From Gnetum montanum (Eukaryota; Streptophyta; Gnetopsida; Gnetales; Gnetaceae), in assembly GCA_015680685.1 (NCBI GenBank), contig MNCI01016373.1:50753-114752 (forward strand): DNA of 64,000 nt, in the 5' to 3' direction. The position numbers and the translations under genes are program-made. Position 1 is the stretch's first letter. Each line of letters begins with the position of its first letter. The notes beneath the pieces are model-generated. The model saw only the letters and a program-made list of their open reading frames with translations. It was not told where the DNA came from and made no database searches. Positions 56,401 through 64,000 of this stretch are shown here, in pieces.

Positions 56401-57057
56401 TTATTTATTACATGGTCTTAGCTATGTTTGTTTTAGAAATCTTTTGCCTCATACAATAAGTAGGCATTTTTTTAGTGTAAAAATGTAATAAAATCTATAG
56501 TTTCCCATCTTCATAAATACTAGTAGAAGGTGACTTCAAAACAAATTAAGTTGATATGATGATATATACTAATGGAAGTATTGAGAAAATTTATTTTATT
56601 ATATCTATTAAGAGACAAGTTTCCATTCTAGAAATTATTTATATCTAGGCATGCTGGTAAGAAAGTATAATTATAGTGTCATCCATTAAAATGTTGAATG
56701 ATGACAACATAATCTTTATAGTACAACCAACTTGTTTATTACATGGTCTTAGCTATGTTTGTTTTATAAAATTTTTGCCTCATAAGACAAATAGGCATTT
56801 TTTAGTCTATAGATGTAATAAAATCTATAGTTTTTCATTTTCATAAATACTAGTAGAAGGTAACTTTAAAACAAATTAAGTTGATATGATGATATATGCT
56901 AATAAAAAAATTGATAAAATTTCTTCTATTATATCTATTAAGAGACAAGTTTTCATTTCGAAAAATATTTACATGCAGGCATGTTGGTACAAAAGTATAA
57001 ATGTAGTGTCATCCATTAAAATGTTAAATGATGAAAACCTAATATTTGTAGTGTAAC
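56401..57057 (+). repeat. Two-copy tandem repeat, period about 330 bp
   Basis: ttatttattacatggtctta at 56401 and ttgtttattacatggtctta at 56731 begin two copies that share tcataaatactagtagaagg, aacaaattaagttgatatga and gtgtcatccattaaaatgtt. No coding potential. Family unknown. Confidence 0.85.
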
Positions 57058-57104
57058 CATGAAATTGAAAGTGAAATATCTTGAAATAGTAGTAGAAGTG
57101 ATCC

Positions 57105-57272
57105 ATACTTGGAGTAATGGTAAGGTGCTTATTTCTCAAGTTGTAAGGCATGGGTTCAAGCTTGGGTGCACCCACTAGAAAGAGGTTAGGCTTTCACTCA
57201 TCCATTGTCCTCCTAGGATCCTATCTTGGAGAGATGAGGGTTGAACCTCTAGTTGATGATTCTTTTTATATG
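57105..57272 (+). repeat. tRNA-derived SINE-like repeat, copy 2
   Basis: Matches 1048-1212. Box A-like cttggagtaatggtaagg (57109-57126) and box B-like gggttcaagc (57150-57160) lie about 40 bp apart, as in tRNA-type Pol III promoters. This copy keeps box B better than copy 1. Confidence 0.55.
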
Positions 57273-59029
57273 TAGTAGAAGGACATGACCTGGTAACCTA
57301 CCATCATCATCATCATTCTAGTTTTGTCCCATAATATAAGATAGTTACATGAGTTCTTTGTACCTTTACTTTTACCAAGAACTAAAGCTTAATTTATATA
57401 CATTTTTTACATTTTTTTAATCATTTTTTATTTATTTTTTGATTTTGTTTTTATTAGATTTTTTTTTTTTACCATAGTAGATTTTCTAGAACTGTATCAA
57501 ACTTCTTTAAAAGTATTTTTAGAACATGCACAAATAATCATTTGACACCTTATTATAATGTAAATTAAATTTCAATTATTCTTTTTTTTTTAATTTTATT
57601 TTTAGTTTCCCAATGTATGTATGCAATACCTACCAATGCTCCCAACTTGGAAAACGATGTAGTTATCCTTGTCACTAGCTACTACGCATGTAAAACTATG
57701 ATTTATCAAACTAATTTAAAAATAATTTTTTTGAATATGTGCTAGCCACTTGAAACTCTATCATGATGTAAATTAAATTGAATTTCTTCTTTATTGCATT
57801 GTACAAGTTACCTTGGTTGAATGATATTTGTTTTAGAAAATTCATTACATCTTAGCATAAATAGTTAACACTTCTAGTATGTCTATGATGAAAGAATTTG
57901 ATTTATTAGGAAATAATCACCCTAACCATATTTATTTTAGAAATTGTATATATGAAACATGCTTATTAAATTAGTTACATCAAATATGTAAATTATGGAA
58001 TGGAGCAAGAATGCATTATGTTTGAAGAAAGAATTTGACTTATTGGGCAAAAATTATCATGATATTGTCCATTTTAGTGCTTGTTTGGTTTCATGAATCG
58101 TAGTTATTAAATATTTTAAAATGTTAAATCTACATATTCATGAATATGAGAACAGAATCAAAAATACAATAGAAATGGTAAGTAGAACATGAATATGAAA
58201 TATTCATTCAAGTAGAACTATATGAAACCAACCAAAACCAAATAATTTTCTAAATATTACTAGTAGAATCTCTAGGAATTGTTGCATATTTTGGCTATGT
58301 GTGTGTTTTGAGTTTGGTTGTTTGTTTCATATCATAGAATTAAGTTGTTAATATTTGTAGCTTTTCATTTCATATGGTGGATTGAACTCTTGATGTTTGT
58401 AGCCATAGATGCCACATCAGCAATTATATGAAGTTGCTTTTGCATCTAGATGCACTTTTCAACTCTATATCAACTTCACGACATCCACATGATTGTTAAG
58501 GTTTACCCTTAAGCGTATTGGCCCCATATGCAGCTAAAAGTGATATTTAGATTCTTTTGCCTTGCTTCTTTTTGCATGTTTTACTTTAACAGGTTAGCCC
58601 TCCACTTGCAATAGAAAAACTCGTGCAAATATTAAGATTTTAACCTCAATGCTCCACACTTGCTTAACATGTTGGCATTTAGAAGCTATGGTATTCCTAT
58701 CTAGATCAATTTCTCTACTCTAGGTAAGCCTTGCTGAGTCAGCATGTCAACAATAAAAGATTTTTTCTAAGAACATCAAGAGATTTAAGAAAGAAAAAGC
58801 TAAACGTGTTTAAATATTTTTGTGAGGGGATCATCTCTTTTATAGTCAATGTTTAGAATTAATGTTGGTTTCATTTAAATGAAAAGAGCTCATCTAAACA
58901 TTTCATCTACCACATCAACTCTATCTTAGCTTTAACATGTTAGCATGTAGAGCCATCTTCTAGAATTGTCTTTGGCTCTATAAAAAGCTCTTTTAGTTCT
59001 ACCATGTAAGCTCTTGGTTAGTAGAACTC
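57273..59029. other. AT-rich intergenic sequence
   Basis: No gene or recognisable element on either strand. It contains a catcatcatcat microsatellite near 57302 and several T-runs. Confidence 0.45.
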
Positions 59030-59691
59030 TGATGGGACATGATATTGCATGGGCCGCGATATCACGTATGCGATATCGCATCCGTCGCGATATCGCATCT
59101 TCCCCTGCAATATCGCATATGTGATATCGCAGTGCATTGTCAAATCTATAAATAAGAGGTGACTCTCCCTTGTTTCTCATTCTAGGCCTAGACCATAGTG
59201 AAAATTTGGTAGCTTTACCTCTCCAGAGATAGAATAATTTCCATGTGCCTGCAGTAGGAGCTCCAAAGTGAATGGATCTTTATTCGAGCAAATATTGTAC
59301 CTGAACATAAGTTTGTGTATGGAAATAAAGATGAACTTCTTGGATAAACCTTGCAATGCATGGAATAGGCTAAATAGGATTTTAATTATTGTTATTTATT
59401 ATTTATCATTTAAATGTTTTNGCTTAGTTAGTTAGTTAAATTTACTTAATTAGTCTCTTCACCCTTCATCTCATTAGCATAGGAGATAAAATAGAAAAGA
59501 TATAAAAATCATATACCTCAGACTTAACCATACAACTGTGACAAATACAAGTAAGTCTGGGAAGACAACAAACAATTAACCTTAAGTGTTCCATAAGGCG
59601 TGTAGGCACTTAGTCTACGGAGTTCGATCAGATCGCACATGTAATGCTCGTATACGTATGGTTGAGTGTAGGGGTACCTCGCCACTCATCA
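59030..59691 (+). repeat. E2 5' LTR (662 bp)
   Basis: TGATGGG start, CTCATCA end. It matches the E1 LTRs except for a missing interval of about 190 bp after position 59400 (E1 4000-4200) and extra GATATC units. One N at 59421. Confidence 0.88.
59039..59154 (+). promoter_or_regulatory. E2 LTR promoter: six GATATC units and TATA box
   Basis: Units begin at 59039, 59056, 59070, 59087, 59107 and 59121, spaced 14-20 bp. 59070-59079 and 59087-59096 are the perfect palindrome GCGATATCGC. TATAAATA follows at 59147-59154. The array is dense, dyad-symmetric and immediately upstream of the TATA box, as expected for a transcription-factor array. The binding factor is unknown. Confidence 0.65.
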
Positions 59692-59692
59692 T

Positions 59693-59710
59693 TGGCGCCG
59701 TTGCCGGGGA
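59693..59710 (+). other. E2 primer binding site (tRNA-Asp, perfect)
   Basis: TGGCGCCGTTGCCGGGGA is identical over 18 bases to the complement of the plant tRNA-Asp(GUC) 3' end and starts one base after the LTR. Confidence 0.92.
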
Positions 59711-59833
59711 CTAAGTGTTTGTGTGCTAAGTAGAACATAGGAAATTATCCACATCATTGGGAGCTTAAATGAACCCTTAGGGTTAATAAAAAAAATTAAA
59801 TAACAATCAAGTAGCACACCAAGTAAGACAACA

Positions 59834-62399
59834 ATGTCTTCTTCTTCTTCTCACAAAAGCACTTCACCACCTAGGGATAACACGGCGGCATCAAACACAT
59901 AACCAAAATCTGCTAGTTCCTCAAGAATTCAATGTGGTTTACATTCATCATGATGAATATGTACCAAAATTTACCTTTGTCTTCCATCAAGACGAACAGC
60001 TGCGTTGGAGAGATTTGGAAGGTAACATAGTGTTACCTCCAGACAGAGTCGCCCCTAACATGCTTCTTCGTGCCCTTGCATGAATTGACATGTCATAATT
60101 ATATGCTGAGTACGTTGCATGCAATTACAATGCAAGGGACTACCATCCCACAGAAGCACAACATCAATGGGATGAGTGGTGGGAGAGTTACCACACATCG
60201 TTGAAGGGCAAAGGCCCCCGTAATGCTTTGCCCGTCATAAGAGAAGTTAAGGGTGGTGAACCTATCTCAATAGGTTCTCCACAAGATGATGTTACCCCTC
60301 CTAATGATAGTGAGGAGGTGGGGTATCAAAACCTGTGCTCCACAATACAAAATCCTAGTTCTGATCCCCATGAACACCAGCTGTTCATTGAGAGAACAAA
60401 AATACAAGATAAGGGTAAGCATTCTGATTGTTATCACGATCGGGGCAGGGAACACTGAAGAGAAGGCAGGAGACACCACCATGGTGATGGCTCTCCTTCT
60501 TCTTTACCTTCATCACATCATTCACCCTCTCCTTCCACATCAAGACATAGTCATAAGGAGCACAACGATGAGGATAAGGGTAAGCGAGATGAGAGACCTC
60601 GACGAGAGAGTCGAGAGAGAGGACAAGGGCACTCTAGAGAGTCAAGGCATAGAAGGGAAAGTAGGAAACAATGTAGGCATCATAGACATCATGAGAGAGA
60701 TAATCATGACGAACCCCTACTTTCCACCCGAAGTATGTTAGATATTACGGAGGCAGTGAGAATACCTACGAGGCATCAAAAAGATAGTCGGATCAAGAGA
60801 CTAGATATGAACAATAGCCCACGCTTCAAAGGGGGATACAACGCTGATCCGCAAAATCATTTACAGGCATTTCATGATGCTTGCACCTTGAAAAATATTG
60901 AAAATGAGTGGCAGAAGTTAAATTTGTTCCCTAGGACACTCATAAAGGAAGCAGAGAGTTGGTATAGGTCCTTAGAGCCAAAAACCATTAGGAGGTGGAG
61001 TACGATGTTAGAACTCTTCAACGATAAATACCAAATGTACTCCAGAGTGTCCAACTTGCGTAAGCAAATCCAAGGATGGAAGTAGGGTACTCATGAACCC
61101 TTGGATGCTGCCATGGGCTGATATTATGCATTGCTACATCATTGCCCAGGCCATGGTTACGCACAACGGGATCAACTACGCCATCTCGTAGATGGGCTAA
61201 GACATGAAACTAGGAGAACCTTGGGACTTATGCCCAAGGGAGATTATTAGAACTTAGATCCCATGAAATTCATAGATTGTTGGAGCAAGTAGCTAAATAA
61301 GAAGGGAAGCTATGAAAAAGAGAAAGCGCAGAAGAATATAACCGTGATCCTTCCCTCTGAAAGAGGGAAGTGAGATTCTGTGATGAAGATGATGAGTCAC
61401 CACTTGAAGAGTTGGTGAATAGAAAAACCTTGATGCTTCAGAAATTAACAACGGAAGTGGCAACTAAGGTAGATCAGATACAGGACTCCTTAGATAATAG
61501 ACTTGAACTTGTCCTAAAAATCGTAGAGGAGTCTAAGGAGGAACGAAGTAGTGACCATGATAAGAAAAGGCAGAGAGATTCAGGCCATGCACGTGACAAG
61601 GGTAAGGGAAAAATGACTATCATCGATGAGGTTGTGGATTCAGATACAGACAATGATGGTGGATGTCAGATCTACCAATATGACCATCCTAAGGGATGTT
61701 GCCCAATAATCTCACATCTGCAAGAGTCCAGGGTGTATGCACTCAACCCAAGACTTAACAGACATCAAGCACCCCATCGGTTACCTTATCCCCAAGGTAA
61801 TCCAAGGAAGTTCCACCAACGGTTAACGTATTATCCAAGTGGAACTCCACCAAAACCTATCAGGAAACACCAGTAGTGGCAACACCCACAGTCATGGGGG
61901 ATGCCACCGCCTAGACAACAATACCCTTACCGACAACCAAACCCATATGGCTACTATGTGTAGCAGTCGGTTTCTCCAAGTGATTCTATGGGTCACGCAA
62001 CCCCACAACGTCACTACCAAGTTTGGTTGTATTTTAGAAGGACTCCTTCTCCCCCAGGAGACACACCACATACATACCATTCTCCGAATTCATCTGCCTC
62101 TCTTACGCCGGTAGTTCCACTACCTCCCACTCCAACAATGCAAGGGGAACTCCCGACTCAACCGCAGAAACGTAATGCTACGAGAGCTGTAAACGTTCGA
62201 CCCACTGCTAGTTCTGAAAATCGCAAGAAGAGAAGATCTTTCTTCAGAATCAAAAGCCCAAACAAGCTCTCACAACCACAAGCGGTTGAGTCTGTGTACA
62301 CTCCTCCAACAAACAAAGCTTCGGAGCTCCCTTCAAACCAACAACAGAGCTCAACGCATACGGTTATGTTAACACATACCGTTACCGACTGGATCAAGG
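59834..62399 (+). pseudogene. E2 gag pseudogene
   Basis: ATG 59834 (MSSSSSSHKSTSPP). Long near-open stretches: 60201-60458 (GPRNALPVIREVKGGEP), a His/Arg/Glu-rich part (60450-60720), capsid-like core 60735-61085 (SRIKRLDMNNSPRFKGGYNADPQNHLQAFHDAC.. LFPRTLIKEAESWYRSLE.. LFNDKYQMYSRVSNLRKQIQGWK) with an amber codon at 61083-61085. A charged helical part (61370-61630) and a Pro/Gln/Tyr-rich tail (61740-62110) follow. CQIYQYDHPKGCC near 61664-61704 may be a decayed Cys/His knuckle. It is the best template for E1 and E4 gag. Confidence 0.85.
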
Positions 62400-63067
62400 T
62401 AGGCCACCTTTCCAGGAAACTCTTTGACCCTAGAAGTCCCTTAATCTACCTCCAAGTCATTGGGAATAAACCTCATAAGGCTCTTCTTGACTTAGGTTCC
62501 AAAGTCAACTTAATCTCATGAGAAATGTATCAAGCCTGGAACCTGCCTCCACTTAAGAAGAGCAATATTCAACTAGAGCTGGCTAACCAATCCATCACCA
62601 TTCCCTTGGGATTAGTGGAGGACATCATTACCACTGTGTGTGGTTGGTCATACCCAGCTGATTTCCTAGTGATAGAAGTCAACAGCAACAAAGGGGACTT
62701 CCCAATTATAATGGGAAGGGCATGGCTAAGTACAATAGATGCATGCCTAGGAATTCGTGATCTTTCCTTGGAAATATCTAAGGTAAACATTTATGGAAAG
62801 ATCGAGAAGAATAAAGTTCCATGCATCACATATAGTGACTCAGAGGGTGATGACATGGAGGAATGCTCAACATCTCCTACATGCAACTGCTGTGCCCTAG
62901 AAACTCTGATACAAAGGTGCCTGTATGTAGCAACCACACAACAAGTGAACACCCCGTGGTTGATAGCTAATCAAAAGAGCAACCCACCAACATGCATGGA
63001 ACGAACTGGGGGAACAACTCATGCCCACAACGAAAGCATAGATACATTGGAGTATGAGCATAGTTGA
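62400..63067 (+). pseudogene. E2 protease pseudogene
   Basis: Runs from the gag tail through LFDPRSPLIYLQV to the active site ALLDLGSKVNLIS (Asp codon 62489-62491). A TGA at 62519 breaks the frame. The next 180 codons are open: LELANQSITIPLGLVEDIITTVCGWSYPADFLVIEVN, FPIIMGRAWLSTIDACLGI, then a Cys-rich acidic linker. The end (IDTLEYEHS) is followed by the pol deletion. Relative to E1 the sequence is well preserved. Confidence 0.85.
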
Positions 63068-64000
63068 CTTCCACCCCTTAACCTAAAAACATCAATCGGG
63101 AGAAGTTGGACAGTTCTAAGAAATTCAAATAGGCATTCATTACTTCAGATCTCTCCCTTTCCATTTAGTCATGGGGGAGATGGCCACCTATGCTAATCAT
63201 TTGAGGCCCTCAGTTCTTTTAAGTTTTTCTTTTTACAAATTTCTTTAACTTTTCTTGTTTTTGTTTTACAACATCGTTTATACCTTTTTCATTTCTTTGT
63301 GTGTGTGTTATCCATATTGTCAAGTTTTTCATTTAATAAGTGTTCTTCATGATGGTATGAACTGTGTTTCTATTGATTGCTAATGTTTGGTTTTTACCTC
63401 TAAGTTATGATGCTAATACTAAGGTATGTTTCTTTTGATGTAGCAGGCAATGAGTTCACTTCATTCATACATCCATGAATTTCTATGGTCTCTCTCATCT
63501 TGGAATGTACAGTCCTTTTCTAAATAATAACTATAACGAATCAGTGACTGGGCATTTCCCAAACTAAGGAAGGACTTAAGGATTGAAAAGGGTGTGACTT
63601 CAAGGGAACTTGATGTATTTTTGTTGGCCATTTTCTTGGGTGCTTGGATGTTTTCTTCTTGAGTTTTCTTACCGTTTTGACGTTACTTAATTATTGGGAA
63701 GCTGAGCAAATAAAAATAACAAATTCTTTGCATGGTGTGGTTCTCACGCATAAACACAAAAAAAAAACAGTGAGAATTTAAAGCACACCCCTTAGACAAA
63801 ATAATCATTTGGGCTACAAGCACTGGTTATGAAACTAAAATAAAAATGTTCCCTCTAACTAAGGCCCTTCTAGCTTCCCATTCTCTCCTCCTTCATTTCG
63901 TCGGAACGGTGGTGGCTCTTTGGTGAAGGCATTCTTGTTACTTCAAGGGGATGGATTGGCCGAATGCATTAATGCGAAGTCACTGGATGTGGTTTGTTGA
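63068..64000 (+). other. E2 deletion junction and 3' untranslated region
   Basis: 63068-63130 corresponds to E1 7870-7941; 63132 onward corresponds to E1 10808-11700. AGTCATGGGGG recurs at 63167-63177. No gene is seen. Confidence 0.8.

Larger units (their letters stand above)
59030..64000 (+). mobile_element. E2: Athila-family element with pol deleted, truncated by the window
   Basis: LTR 59030-59691, perfect tRNA-Asp primer site, gag and protease, then 3' UTR sequence. Compared with E1, about 2.87 kb is missing at 63131-63135 (E1 7942 to 10808), removing reverse transcriptase, RNase H and integrase. Its gag has fewer stops than E1, so the copy is younger or decayed less. The 3' LTR lies outside. 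The 5' target candidate is AACTC (59025-59029). Confidence 0.88.

Noticed and set aside
58932-59180. 82-codon minus-strand frame across the LTR start
   Set aside because: It consists mainly of the GATATC palindrome array; its Arg/Asp/Ile-rich product reflects that repeat, not a gene.

Overview
This window reads as transposon-packed nuclear DNA of a seed plant, most plausibly a gymnosperm with a very large genome. That assignment is inference. It rests on high AT content, no recognisable host gene in 64 kb, plant-type Ty3/gypsy (Athila-like, Tat/Ogre-like), Ty1/copia (Tork-like) and LINE sequences, and LTR pairs about 7-16% diverged by eye. Most coding segments carry stop codons and frameshifts, many explicable as C-to-T or G-to-A changes.

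Layout. 1-1900: AT-rich flank with a tRNA-derived SINE-like repeat. 1921-16085: an old, iMet-primed Ty3/gypsy element (E5), split at 3696/13562 by a complete Athila-like element (E1, 3697-13561, + strand, 5-bp target duplication GTGAA, tRNA-Asp primer site). 16085-16560: short repeats. 16560-49750: a minus-strand L1-like LINE (LINE A), broken by two insertions. The first is an Athila-family element (E4, 19775-41996, minus strand, gag but no pol seen), itself split by a 17-kb Tat/Ogre-like element (E3, 22261-39202, + strand, target duplication GATAA). The second is a Tork-like copia element (43081-47903, minus strand, probable duplication AAATG). 49800-50340: two-copy tandem repeat. 50375-51905: plus-strand LINE fragment (LINE B) related to LINE A. 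52180-55930: a different LINE (LINE C) with an ORF1p-like domain directly ahead of its endonuclease. 56401-57057: another two-copy tandem repeat, then a second SINE-like copy. 59030-64000: an Athila-family element (E2) with gag and protease but reverse transcriptase, RNase H and integrase deleted; it runs off the window.

E1, E2 and E4 are one family, sharing gag, tRNA-Asp primer site, TGATGAG-type LTR start and AGTCATGG-type polypurine context. Only E1 retains pol, so E2 and E4 look non-autonomous. E4 carries a coiled-coil reading frame downstream of gag in the place of pol. E3 has a 6.3-kb spacer between protease and reverse transcriptase, holding tandem repeats, hairpin-bearing repeats and a candidate antisense transcription unit.

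The insertion order (LINE A, then E4, then E3) agrees with LTR divergence (E4 about 16%, E3 about 12%; E1 about 9%, copia about 7%, all rough by-eye counts on aligned stretches).
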